Assembly: GCF_001006785.1 (NCBI RefSeq)
Contig: NZ_CDHO01000002.1
Coordinates: 806,001-870,000 of the forward strand
Reading direction: 5' to 3'
DNA: 64,000 bases
Source of the DNA: Hyphomicrobium_B sp001006785
GTDB lineage: Bacteria; Pseudomonadota; Alphaproteobacteria; Rhizobiales; Hyphomicrobiaceae
The stretch's first letter is position 1. The number at the start of each line of letters is the position of its first letter. Below the pieces are notes generated by a model. The model saw nothing but the letters and a program-made list of their open reading frames with translations, was not told where the DNA came from and did not search any database. Shown in pieces: positions 53,577 through 62,317 of this stretch. A program made the position numbers and the translations under genes.

Positions 53577-54500
53577 ATGACGAGGCCAGTCGACCTGGCC
53601 AATGAGGCTCTATTGCCGTCGCAAGCAAACACCGTCGCACCGCCCCCGACACTCGCCAACGCCGCGCCGCTCCTGGCGCGATACGACGTGATTTTCTGTG
53701 ACATCTGGGGCGTCGTTCATAACGGATTGACTGCCTTCGAAGGCGCATGCTCCGCGCTCACGAAATTTCGCGGCAACGGCGGGACGGTCATTCTCGTTTC
53801 GAACGCGCCGGTTCCGAAGCAGCGCGTCGCCGAAACATTGGAAACGCGCAACGTACCAACGTCGGCATGGGACGACATCGTGTCCTCGGGCGACATCGCG
53901 CTCGCGCACGTCAACGAGCGGCGCTTTGAGCGCCTCTATTGCATCGGACCGCAGGATCGCGACGCCGCCCTGTTCCAGGCATTGACCGCGCGGTCCGTGC
54001 CTCTCGCGGAAGCCGAAGCGATCATCTGCTCGGGATTGAATTTCGATCGCAGCGAAGTTCCCGACGACTATCGTCCGCTCTTGCAGCAGGCATTGCAGCA
54101 CAACCTACCGTTCGTTTGCGCCAATCCCGACTTTGTCGTCGATGTCGGCGGCACGCTGCTCTATTGCGCCGGCGCCATTGCCGATCTCTACGCGCAAATG
54201 GGCGGCCCGGTATTCTGGGCGGGCAAGCCGCATCTCAATGCTTACGAGACGGCGCACGCCAAGGCCGAAGCGCTGCGCGATCGCAACGTGGCGCGCGAGA
54301 AAATCCTCGTCATCGGTGACTCTTTGCGCACCGACATGAAGGGCGCCGAGAACTTCGGCTGCGACGCTCTCTTCATCGCGTCAGGCATCCATCGTCACGA
54401 GACGATGGATGAGATCAGCTTGTCGCCGAAGCGGCTGCAAGAGCTGTTCGTGCCGGGCTCGCCGCCCGCGATCGGCGCGATGGCCGAGCTCGTCTGGTAG
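53577..54500 (+). CDS. HAD class IIA hydrolase (TIGR01459 type)
   Basis: A 307-residue phosphatase of the HAD superfamily: motif I DIWGVVHNG, VSNAPVPKQ (motif II), and ILVIGDSLRTDMKGAENFGCD (motifs III/IV). This subgroup is common in alphaproteobacteria and its substrate is unknown. ATG 53577 is chosen; a longer frame from 53520 has no family support. Confidence 0.83.
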   Translation: MTRPVDLANEALLPSQANTVAPPPTLANAAPLLARYDVIFCDIWGVVHNGLTAFEGACSALTKFRGNGGTVILVSNAPVPKQRVAETLETRNVPTSAWDDIVSSGDIALAHVNERRFERLYCIGPQDRDAALFQALTARSVPLAEAEAIICSGLNFDRSEVPDDYRPLLQQALQHNLPFVCANPDFVVDVGGTLLYCAGAIADLYAQMGGPVFWAGKPHLNAYETAHAKAEALRDRNVAREKILVIGDSLRTDMKGAENFGCDALFIASGIHRHETMDEISLSPKRLQELFVPGSPPAIGAMAELVW

Positions 54501-54528
54501 ACGACAGGCTCGGCCTTATGTCCGTTAT

Positions 54529-55536
54529 TTACGGCGTTGCTTCCGGCGGCGGCGGAGCTTCGTTCTTCGGCCGCTTCGGCGTCTGATCTTCCGAGAAGCT
54601 GTTGAATACCAGATCGGGTGACGTCGTGTTGTGCTGCGACGGCGTCAGACGACCGATCCAGATGTCGCTCGCGCGGGCATGATCGAATTTCATGATGTTG
54701 TCTTCGCGCCAGCCTTTCGCGCCGTGCTCGCGAACCGCAATACGCGCCGTATCGTTGTTGAATTCCGTGACGTACATCGAACGCAGCATGGCGAACGGCC
54801 CGCCGGAAATTCCCTTATCGAACGAAACATCGAGCGCGATGCGGTTCATATCGACGTTTGCGATCTTGAGCGTCGCCGATCCGCCTTTCACGAACTTCAA
54901 TTGAAAGGATCGCTTCTTGGGATCGATCGTCACGTCTTCGATGTTCACCAGCGGACGGACATCGTGTTGGATCGGTCCGATCAGGAACGAGGAGCCATAA
55001 GCGGTCATGCGGATGTTGTCGGGCGTCATGGGACGCGGACGCCAGTATCCGTCTTGCGGATAGAGCACGAGAACTTCTTCCGCGCTGTCGGTCCCGCGAA
55101 TCCAGAACTGCAGCATGTGGATGTTGTCCTCGACGCGGTCGCCGATGCGCACCTTGGCGGTCGCCGGACGCCAGAACGTCGGGAACGTATATCCGATGAC
55201 CCACACCGAAGGATCTTCGTACAGCGTGACTTTCCTCGGCTCGCTCGCCGGTTTGAAATTCGGGTCCGAAGCCATGTCGCACGCCGTCCAATCAGGCTCG
55301 ATATTGTTGCGCATGGCGGAAGACAGATAGACCGGATGCGCGGCCTCGATGCGGAACGCGCTGACGTTTTCGTTCGCGAACGAAATGGCGACGTTGTCCT
55401 TCTCCGCGCAGAGCACCGGTTCGCTCTCGTTTTTCACATCGACCCCGAGACCGTCGAGAGATGCAGACTGCGCCGCCGTCAGAAGCGGCACGGCGAGCAG
55501 AAACGAGAGAAGAAGGGAACGTAAGCGCAACGGCAT
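54529..55536 (-). CDS. Secreted protein of unknown function
   Basis: A 335-residue protein with a signal peptide (SLLLSFLLAVPLL, cleavage near AQS-A). The mature protein is beta-rich with aromatic patches (TFWRPATAKVRIGD, LVLYPQDGYWRPRP) and a Pro/Glu-rich tail. I do not recognise a domain. It is convergent with the HAD gene and lies 33 bases downstream of the FkbM gene on the same strand, so may belong to that unit. Confidence 0.6.
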   Translation of the reverse strand: MPLRLRSLLLSFLLAVPLLTAAQSASLDGLGVDVKNESEPVLCAEKDNVAISFANENVSAFRIEAAHPVYLSSAMRNNIEPDWTACDMASDPNFKPASEPRKVTLYEDPSVWVIGYTFPTFWRPATAKVRIGDRVEDNIHMLQFWIRGTDSAEEVLVLYPQDGYWRPRPMTPDNIRMTAYGSSFLIGPIQHDVRPLVNIEDVTIDPKKRSFQLKFVKGGSATLKIANVDMNRIALDVSFDKGISGGPFAMLRSMYVTEFNNDTARIAVREHGAKGWREDNIMKFDHARASDIWIGRLTPSQHNTTSPDLVFNSFSEDQTPKRPKNEAPPPPEATP

Positions 55537-55568
55537 TTAGGTACTCCGGTTGGAAGGGTGTCACCGTC

Positions 55569-56318
55569 TTAAACGTCTGAGGCGAGCCTTGCATAGACGT
55601 CGCCCGAATTTGCCTCATGCGGTAAATTGAAAAGATGCTTCGCCATGTCGGCATCCGAAAGCCAATTTTCAAAACTGAGACGCTGGGTTTCTCCGAGCGC
55701 AAAGTTGTAGCGATAATCGCCGAGCAGCGCCAATCGTTCGATGCACGCGATCGCCGTATCTCGCATGATCGTCGTAAATTCGAATGACAAAGCTTTCACC
55801 GGACGCGATAGGCCGCGAAGCACCGCATCCTCGTAGCCTTCGACGTCGATCTTGATGAAGACGGGAACGCCGAAGCGCGCGAGCAGCGCATCGAGTGTCA
55901 CCACATCGACATCGACGTCGTCGTCCCAATGCTGCCCTTCCCAGCCCGGAGCATCCTCGGCACGCTGCAAAAACGCGTCCGAAATCGTCGATACCGTCGG
56001 ATTGTCCGTATTGAGATGAAACGCCTGTCGCCCGCTCCGGGCACCCAGCGCGCGCGGCACGATGATCACATTCGCGTCCCGGCCATGAATGTGCGTCAGG
56101 ACATCGACCAGCAGCGATTGCGGCTCGATGGCGATGACACGCGCGCCGAGACGCCGAAAAGACGAGACGCGGTCGCCGACATGCGCACCGACATCGAACA
56201 CGAGATCGCCCGGCTCGATAAATTGGCGATAGAGCGCGTCCATCGCAGCGCGCGGCGCATCCGGCCCCTGGTAAATTCGGAGCGAGCGAAACACGCCTTG
56301 TAGGGCACGCGAGACCAT
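55569..56318 (-). CDS. FkbM family SAM-dependent methyltransferase
   Basis: A 249-residue protein with LVFDVGAHVGDRVSSFR (SAM motif I), the FkbM EFTTIMRD region and IKIDVEGYEDAVLRGL, the hallmark of FkbM. Members O-methylate sugars and other hydroxyl groups. It follows opgH by 3 bases on the same strand, suggesting that it modifies the glucan or a related surface sugar. Confidence 0.88.
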   Translation of the reverse strand: MVSRALQGVFRSLRIYQGPDAPRAAMDALYRQFIEPGDLVFDVGAHVGDRVSSFRRLGARVIAIEPQSLLVDVLTHIHGRDANVIIVPRALGARSGRQAFHLNTDNPTVSTISDAFLQRAEDAPGWEGQHWDDDVDVDVVTLDALLARFGVPVFIKIDVEGYEDAVLRGLSRPVKALSFEFTTIMRDTAIACIERLALLGDYRYNFALGETQRLSFENWLSDADMAKHLFNLPHEANSGDVYARLASDV

Positions 56319-56321
56319 CGC

Positions 56322-58133
56322 TCACGCCCCATCTGTCGACTGCAGCGCGCGAATTTCCGGCGGCGGCGTAATATCCTCCGGAATCGCCGCAATGCCATGC
56401 CGGCGCAGGAAGTCTCCCACGGCAGGACTGGCCGTCAGAACGGCAAATGGGATCGCAGCGAGGAAGCAGAAAGCCAGCGGCAAACTCCAGAACAGCACAT
56501 GCGGCGCAAAAATCGCGAAGGCGAAACTCAGAATGAGCCCGAACAGAGCATGTGGCCAAAAGCGCGACGCCGCCTCAGCCCACGGAAGCTCGCCGCTATC
56601 TCGCAACTGGGTCGTCCATCCATTCGATCGACCGAACAGAAGCCCGATCATGAACAGCATCGTCCGAAGCGACGTTGCCGCCGACAGGAACACCGAGAAC
56701 AAAAGCTCAAGTCCTGCCCCGAGAACAAATCGCGCCCCGCCGCCGAACCGCCCAACCTCACCGGGCGTCAGCATCACGTTCAACGCTGCCGAAAGCTTTG
56801 GCGCGAGGTTCATCGCCAACAGCGTCAAAGACAACGCGACCGCGGAGCCAACGGGAAAATCCGGAACGGTCTCCGCATCGGCCGCAACGAATGGCAGTAA
56901 TCCGAAAAGCACGATCCAGGCTGGAACGCCGATAAACATCAGCACCGCCCAGGCGAGCTGATAGCGGCTGACGGGCTCGAGGCCCTTGAGACCGATGAGC
57001 TTCAGGTATTGCAAATTGCCGTGGCACCAGCGCGTGTCGCGCTCCGCGAATGCGGCGGCATTCGGTGGATTGTCTTCATACGACCCGATTTCGACGGGCA
57101 GCACGCGGACTTCAAACCCGCCCTTGCGCATCAGCGCCGCTTCAACCTGATCATGCGACAGGATTTGACCACCGAACGGCGGCCTGCCACCGAGCATCGG
57201 CAGCCTGCAATGCTCGACGAACGGCACGATACGAACGACGGCGTTGTGGCCCCAGAACGGCCCGCAGTCGCCGACCCACCAAGCTTGCCCCATCGTATAG
57301 GTCCGCATGCCAAGCCGCATGCCGAACTGAAAAATGCGCGCGAACGCCGAAGCGGTCGGCGTGCCGACGACGAGACTTTGCAGTATGCCGAGCTTCGGAT
57401 GCCGCTGCATGATCCGCACGAGGTCGAGGATCGCCGCGCCGGTCATCAGGCTGTCGGCATCGAGCGGCAGCATCAGCTCGAAGTCGCGCCCCGCCGTCGT
57501 CGCGAAGTCACGGACGTTGCCCGCTTTGAATCCGAGATTGTGATCCCGGCGGCGATACACGATCCGTTCGCGATCTGCATCGTTCGCCCGCCAGAGCGCG
57601 ATCGCATCTTCTTCACGTCTCGCGATCTCGGGGCGATCCGTATCGCTCAGCACGAAATAGGAAAACTGAGCGCCTTCGCCCGTACGGTCGAGACTATCCT
57701 TAACGATCTTGAGCCGCCTCAGCGCGCGCGCCGGGTCTTCGTTGCGTAAGGTCATCACTACGGCAGTCTTAACCGTGATGGGCACATGCGTGTCGCGTTC
57801 GAGCGGCGGAACGATCTCGGGATCGCGCCGGCCGCCGAGCTGCCAGAGCCCAATGGCGGCGTTCCAGAAGCCCAGAACCGGCCAAGGGGCCGCGAGCCCG
57901 AGGCAGATGAGAACCGCACCATCGACCCACGTCCACCCTCCGCTTGAGAGGACCGCGCACGCCCAGAGCATAACCATCGCCCACGTCGCGACGTTGAGAA
58001 CGAGCATGATCCGGCGCCGCCGCGTGAGCGTCGCGATTGCCTCGAAGCCCGCTGGTGTCGTAAGGCATGGCTCCAGCGCCACTGGCCGGGAGACGGCCTC
58101 GGGTAGGACTTTGCGATCGCAATCGATCGTCAT
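56322..58133 (-). CDS. opgH: Osmoregulated periplasmic glucan glucosyltransferase
   Basis: A 603-residue membrane glycosyltransferase (GT2). Membrane segments flank a cytoplasmic catalytic domain with the DDxD-type LPLDADSLM, QAWWVGDCGPFWGH and RDTRWCHGNLQYL; further membrane segments follow. It makes the beta-glucan backbone of osmoregulated periplasmic glucans. The start lies only 20 bases from the opposed start at 58154, so the true start may be a little further in. Confidence 0.87.
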   Translation of the reverse strand: MTIDCDRKVLPEAVSRPVALEPCLTTPAGFEAIATLTRRRRIMLVLNVATWAMVMLWACAVLSSGGWTWVDGAVLICLGLAAPWPVLGFWNAAIGLWQLGGRRDPEIVPPLERDTHVPITVKTAVVMTLRNEDPARALRRLKIVKDSLDRTGEGAQFSYFVLSDTDRPEIARREEDAIALWRANDADRERIVYRRRDHNLGFKAGNVRDFATTAGRDFELMLPLDADSLMTGAAILDLVRIMQRHPKLGILQSLVVGTPTASAFARIFQFGMRLGMRTYTMGQAWWVGDCGPFWGHNAVVRIVPFVEHCRLPMLGGRPPFGGQILSHDQVEAALMRKGGFEVRVLPVEIGSYEDNPPNAAAFAERDTRWCHGNLQYLKLIGLKGLEPVSRYQLAWAVLMFIGVPAWIVLFGLLPFVAADAETVPDFPVGSAVALSLTLLAMNLAPKLSAALNVMLTPGEVGRFGGGARFVLGAGLELLFSVFLSAATSLRTMLFMIGLLFGRSNGWTTQLRDSGELPWAEAASRFWPHALFGLILSFAFAIFAPHVLFWSLPLAFCFLAAIPFAVLTASPAVGDFLRRHGIAAIPEDITPPPEIRALQSTDGA

Positions 58134-58153
58134 GACGGGTTCAGTCTCTCACA

Positions 58154-59179
58154 ATGAACGACCAGCGCAGCACACCCGATCTCGATCCGCCCCGGATGCG
58201 TCGCAGCCAGGGCCAGATCGTCGTCGCACGCGCGCTTTGGTACACCAAACCGGATCAGGCTGAACTCCGAACTGAGCGTTTGGCCCCGCCCGCTCCCGGA
58301 GAAGCACGCGTCGCCACCGAATTTTCCGCGATCAGTCGCGGCACCGAGCGGCTCGTCGCCAAGGGCGAGGTGCCGCAAAGCGAATGGTCTCGCATGCGCG
58401 CGCCGCTGCAGGCGGGAAGTTTCTCTTTTCCGGTCAAATACGGTTATTCGGCGGCTGGTATTGTAACGGCCGGTTCAGACACCATGCTAGGACGCCGCGT
58501 CTTTGCGTTGCATCCGCATCAGGATTATTTCCAGGCCGCCGAAGAGAGCCTTGTCGCGATCCCTGATGCCATCCCCTCACGCCGCGCCGTACTCGCCGCA
58601 AACATGGAAACCGCGCTCAATGCCCACTGGGACGCGGGGACGGCGCCCGGTGACCGCATCGCCGTGATCGGCGCAGGCGTTGTCGGATTGCTGGTGGCCT
58701 ATCTGGCACGCCGCATCGCAGGGACCGCCGTGACACTTGTCGACATCGATCCGGCGCGCGCGAGCTACGCCAAGGCTCTCGGCCTAGCGTTCGCGACACC
58801 GAACGATCTTCCGCCCGACAATCGCATCGTGTTCCACACCAGCGCCACGGAAGCCGGACTCAATGCCGCGATCGGCGCCTGCATCTTCGAAGGCAAGGTC
58901 ATCGAGATGAGTTGGTACGGAACGCGGCCGGTCACGATCAATCTCGGCGCGGCCTTCCATTCCCGCCGCCTGCAGATCATATCCTCGCAGGTCGGCCACG
59001 TCGCCCCAAGCCATCGCGGCCACATCAAACATCGCGACCGGCTCGAGCGCGCGATGGCCCTGCTTGACGATCCGGCGCTCGACGTCCTGGTCGCGGACAC
59101 CGTCGCCTTCACCGAATTGCCGAAATCGCTCTCCGATATCTGGTCATCGCCGGGACTACCGCCCGTCGTCTCCTATTGA
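58154..59179 (+). CDS. MDR-family dehydrogenase lacking canonical zinc cysteines
   Basis: A 341-residue protein of the medium-chain dehydrogenase fold. The Rossmann glycine motif is VIGAGVVGLLVA near residue 172, and VKYGYSAAGIV is the family's substrate loop. Where alcohol dehydrogenases have catalytic and structural cysteines it reads ISRGTERL, so catalytic zinc is doubtful. The conserved part begins at ARALWYTKPDQ, so ATG 58196 may be the real start. It is 24 bases before the PTPS-like gene and leads a coupled cassette. Confidence 0.75.
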   Translation: MNDQRSTPDLDPPRMRRSQGQIVVARALWYTKPDQAELRTERLAPPAPGEARVATEFSAISRGTERLVAKGEVPQSEWSRMRAPLQAGSFSFPVKYGYSAAGIVTAGSDTMLGRRVFALHPHQDYFQAAEESLVAIPDAIPSRRAVLAANMETALNAHWDAGTAPGDRIAVIGAGVVGLLVAYLARRIAGTAVTLVDIDPARASYAKALGLAFATPNDLPPDNRIVFHTSATEAGLNAAIGACIFEGKVIEMSWYGTRPVTINLGAAFHSRRLQIISSQVGHVAPSHRGHIKHRDRLERAMALLDDPALDVLVADTVAFTELPKSLSDIWSSPGLPPVVSY

Positions 59180-59203
59180 CTCAAAATGAAATGAGCCGTG
59201 CCG

Positions 59204-59608
59204 ATGTTCTCCGTTGAAGTCCGTGATCGCATCATGATCGCCCACTCCCTGCCGGATCCGTTTTTCGGACCCGCTCAGAATTTGCACGGCGCAACCTATG
59301 TCGTCGACGTCGCGTTCTTCCGCGAGAAGCTGACGGCCGAGAACGTCGTTGTCGATATCGGGGCGGCCCTTCGCGTCCTCAACGAAACGCTGAAGCCTCT
59401 CGGTTATCAAAATCTTGACGCTTTACCTCAATTCAAAGGCCATCTGACGACGACTGAGTTCCTCTGCAAGTATGTCTTCGACCGTATGGCCGAAGCTGCT
59501 ACGTCAGGGAAATTCGGGACCGAAGGACAACGGCTTTCGCGCATCCGTGTGACGCTCTCTGAAACGGATCTTGCACGAGCCAGCTACGAGGGGCCGATCA
59601 GTGGCTGA
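59204..59608 (+). CDS. 6-pyruvoyl-tetrahydropterin synthase/QueD-family protein with altered active site
   Basis: A 134-residue PTPS-fold protein. His14 (IAHSLP) and His28 (NLHGA) align with two zinc ligands, but the third is Ala30 instead of His, Ala24 replaces the catalytic Cys, and the Asp-His dyad position reads Gly67-Tyr68. The Glu in SETDLARASYE is kept. It probably does not run the standard reaction. A GTG two codons upstream (59198) is an alternative start. Its stop overlaps the glycosyltransferase start (GTGGCTGA). Confidence 0.78.
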   Translation: MFSVEVRDRIMIAHSLPDPFFGPAQNLHGATYVVDVAFFREKLTAENVVVDIGAALRVLNETLKPLGYQNLDALPQFKGHLTTTEFLCKYVFDRMAEAATSGKFGTEGQRLSRIRVTLSETDLARASYEGPISG

Positions 59609-60647
59609 TGTCGTCTTCGCGATACCCGGCGATCTGAAAAGTACGACCGGCGGCTACGCCTATGATCGGCGCGTGATCGAATTGCTGCCCGACTTCGGCG
59701 TTCGCGTGTCGGTTCTCCCGCTGGCCGATACGTTCCCCAATCCGAGCGCGACCGATCTCGCCGAAACGGCCCGCCTGCTGAAAGCCAAGCCGCGTGACGA
59801 AGTGCTCATGGTCGATGGCTTGGCCTTCGGAGCTTTTACGGACGACGTCCTCCAAGCGCTTTCGGGCCGCGTCGTCGCGCTCGTTCATCATCCGCTGTTC
59901 CTCGAAACCGGCCTGCCCCACAGCCGCAAAGTCGAAATCAAAGCGAGTGAAGAAATCGCGCTTCAGCACGCGAGCCACATCGTCGTCACGAGCCGCGTCA
60001 CGAAACGTATCCTCGTCGACACGATGGGAATCTCGCAGGAGAAGATCACGATCGCCGAACCCGGAACCGATCCGGCTCAACGCGCCACGGGAACCGGCGC
60101 GCCGCTTCAGATCCTCGCCGTTGGAGCCGTACTGCCGCGCAAAGGCTATCACGTGCTCGTCGAGGCGCTGGCGCCGCTGAAGCACATCGACTGGCGATTA
60201 ACAATCGCAGGCGCGCTCGATCGCCATCCCGACGCCGTTGCGATGGTGCAAAACGCAATCTCGTCGAACGGTCTCGAAGACCGCGTGACGCTCGCGGGTA
60301 AAGTCGTCCCGGCGACGCTCGACCGCTACTACGAAAGCGCCGATCTTTTCGTCTCGGCCTCGCTGTTCGAGGGCTACGGCATGGTGCTCGCGGAGGCGAT
60401 GGCGCGTGGATTGCCGATGGTCATCGCGGCCGGTGGCGCGGCTGCCGAGACGGCGGGCGAGTCGTCCGCCCTTCATGTCGAAGCTGACAACGCCCCCGCT
60501 CTGACCATCGCGATCGAGCGAGCCCTCACCGACAAAAAACTGCGTGATCGTCTGGCGGACGCGGCATGGGAAGCCGGACGCACGTTACCGACCTGGCACG
60601 AGACGGCACGGCGCATCGCCGCCGTCATCCTGGGCCTTCGGCCGTGA
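59601..60647 (+). CDS. Glycosyltransferase family 4 protein
   Basis: A 348-residue GT-B glycosyltransferase with the N-terminal donor-acceptor fold, EPGTDP in the linker and the GT4 motif SLFEGYGMVLAEAMARGLP (E-x7-E type) near residue 265. No signal or membrane segment. GTG start overlaps the PTPS-like gene by 8 bases; its own stop overlaps the next start (GTGA). Sugar donor and acceptor unknown; genome context suggests a pterin or related acceptor. Confidence 0.86.
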   Translation: MADVVFAIPGDLKSTTGGYAYDRRVIELLPDFGVRVSVLPLADTFPNPSATDLAETARLLKAKPRDEVLMVDGLAFGAFTDDVLQALSGRVVALVHHPLFLETGLPHSRKVEIKASEEIALQHASHIVVTSRVTKRILVDTMGISQEKITIAEPGTDPAQRATGTGAPLQILAVGAVLPRKGYHVLVEALAPLKHIDWRLTIAGALDRHPDAVAMVQNAISSNGLEDRVTLAGKVVPATLDRYYESADLFVSASLFEGYGMVLAEAMARGLPMVIAAGGAAAETAGESSALHVEADNAPALTIAIERALTDKKLRDRLADAAWEAGRTLPTWHETARRIAAVILGLRP

Positions 60648-61480
60648 GCGAATTCGCCCCCGAATGGCTCGACCTGCGCGAGCCCGCCGACCTGCGCGCA
60701 CGATCGAGCGACGTCGCCAACGCCGTCAGCGCCCGCTTCGCCCTGCGCGACGACGTCAGCGTTCTCGATCTCGGATCGGGCACCGGTTCGAACCTTCGCG
60801 CCACCGCACCTCTCCTGCCCCACCGCCAAAGCTGGAAACTCGTCGATCATGACGCGGGTTTGCAGGAGGTCGCCAAGGCGCGGCTCGCCGCCTGGGCTGA
60901 TGCAGCGCAATTCTCAGACGACGGCCTCCACTTGCGCAAGGATGGCCGGGAGATCGACGTCACATTCGTCGTTGCCGACTTGGCATCCGAGACGGCGCAC
61001 CTCCTCGAACAGCCGTTGCACCTTGTCACGGCTTCCGCATTCTTCGATCTCACATCGCCAGACTATATCCGCGCCCTAGCAAAGACAGTGGCTGAACATC
61101 GGATCGCGTTCTACGCAACGCTCACCTACAACGGTCAGCGGCGCTGGTCCCCGCACCGGCCCGCCGACAACCAGATGGCGTCCGCCTTTCACCGCCATCA
61201 GTTGCGCGACAAAGGTCTCGGCCTCGCCGCTGGACCGATGGCGCCTGCGCATCTCGCGGATCAGTTCCGTCTCAACGACTATTCAGTGATCGAAGGCGAC
61301 AGCGATTGGCGTCTGGAACGCAGCGATCGTATGCTGATCGAAGAACTCGTACGCGGCCACGCCGTCGCCGTTTCAGAGATCGGCGGCGTCGATGCCAAAA
61401 CCATCGTCAATTGGATCAACGTTCCGCGAACGGGCGTCGTCGTCGGCCATACCGATACGTTCGCCGCACCGGCGTCCTGA
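60644..61480 (+). CDS. Class I SAM-dependent methyltransferase
   Basis: A 278-residue protein with motif I VLDLGSGTGSN and LVTASAFFDL. GTG start overlaps the glycosyltransferase stop (GTGA), closing the cassette. The substrate is unknown; by context, a glycosylated or pterin-derived compound is likely. Confidence 0.85.
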   Translation: MSEFAPEWLDLREPADLRARSSDVANAVSARFALRDDVSVLDLGSGTGSNLRATAPLLPHRQSWKLVDHDAGLQEVAKARLAAWADAAQFSDDGLHLRKDGREIDVTFVVADLASETAHLLEQPLHLVTASAFFDLTSPDYIRALAKTVAEHRIAFYATLTYNGQRRWSPHRPADNQMASAFHRHQLRDKGLGLAAGPMAPAHLADQFRLNDYSVIEGDSDWRLERSDRMLIEELVRGHAVAVSEIGGVDAKTIVNWINVPRTGVVVGHTDTFAAPAS

Positions 61481-61497
61481 CCGTTGCAAGACCTCAA

Positions 61498-62103
61498 TCA
61501 GGCATCGAGAGATCGTTTCGGCAACATCCGCTCAACGACGCGATCCTTGCGGAAAAACCGGTGATAGATCGCGGCCGCGATATGCAGCGACACGAGCAGA
61601 AGCAGCACGATCGCCGCCCTCTCGTGCCATTCGAAAACCTCTTTCGAGAGATCCTCGTTCTTCTCGGTTACCGCCGGCAAAGAAAAGCCGAAAACATCGA
61701 GGTAGCGGCCATAGGAAATTCCGCGATACCCGATGATGGGAACGGCAATCAGCAACGCATAAATCAACCAGTGCACGAGATGGCTGATGCCGGTCAGCGG
61801 CTTGGGCACCGACGGATCCGGCCGCGGCGCGCCGCGCGTCAGACGATAGGCGAGCCGGATCAGAACCAGGAAAAAGATCGTGAGCCCGATCACCTTGTGC
61901 CAGCTATAAAAGAAACCGGTGACGCCGTCGAACACGCCTTTAACGGCTTCGCCTTTGTCGTTCACCGCCGGCATTTCGTAGCCGCGGTAGGTCATGTAGA
62001 AGGCGATCGGAAACTGGATGAGGATCAGAAGCGCGATCAGCCAATGCAGGCCGCGCGCCGTCGGCGTGTACGTCGGAAGCTCATACTTCGGATCCTGGGC
62101 CAT
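61498..62103 (-). CDS. Cytochrome b561 family protein
   Basis: A 201-residue integral membrane protein with four membrane segments and heme-ligand histidines (RGLHWLIAL, YSWHKVIGL, LVHWLIYAL, SLHIAAAIYH). Di-heme proteins of this type (CybB-like) pass electrons across the inner membrane. Convergent with the methyltransferase gene. Confidence 0.9.
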   Translation of the reverse strand: MAQDPKYELPTYTPTARGLHWLIALLILIQFPIAFYMTYRGYEMPAVNDKGEAVKGVFDGVTGFFYSWHKVIGLTIFFLVLIRLAYRLTRGAPRPDPSVPKPLTGISHLVHWLIYALLIAVPIIGYRGISYGRYLDVFGFSLPAVTEKNEDLSKEVFEWHERAAIVLLLLVSLHIAAAIYHRFFRKDRVVERMLPKRSLDA

Positions 62104-62317
62104 GACTTTCGAGCCTCCCAGACGCTGCCTGAACCTAGCATTGAGCAGACGCGCACGCCCGTCAAGGCGATCGCCATTCGCCCCTTTTCCCTGATGCTTA
62201 TTCTCCGTGGAATGCTATAGAGCGGCCAGGGTCAACGGCAATTCAATCAGGCATGCACATGGGGGCTTCGGAAAGTCCTTCGGTCCGTCTCGGCTGCGGC
62301 GCTCCGGAGAAGCAGGC

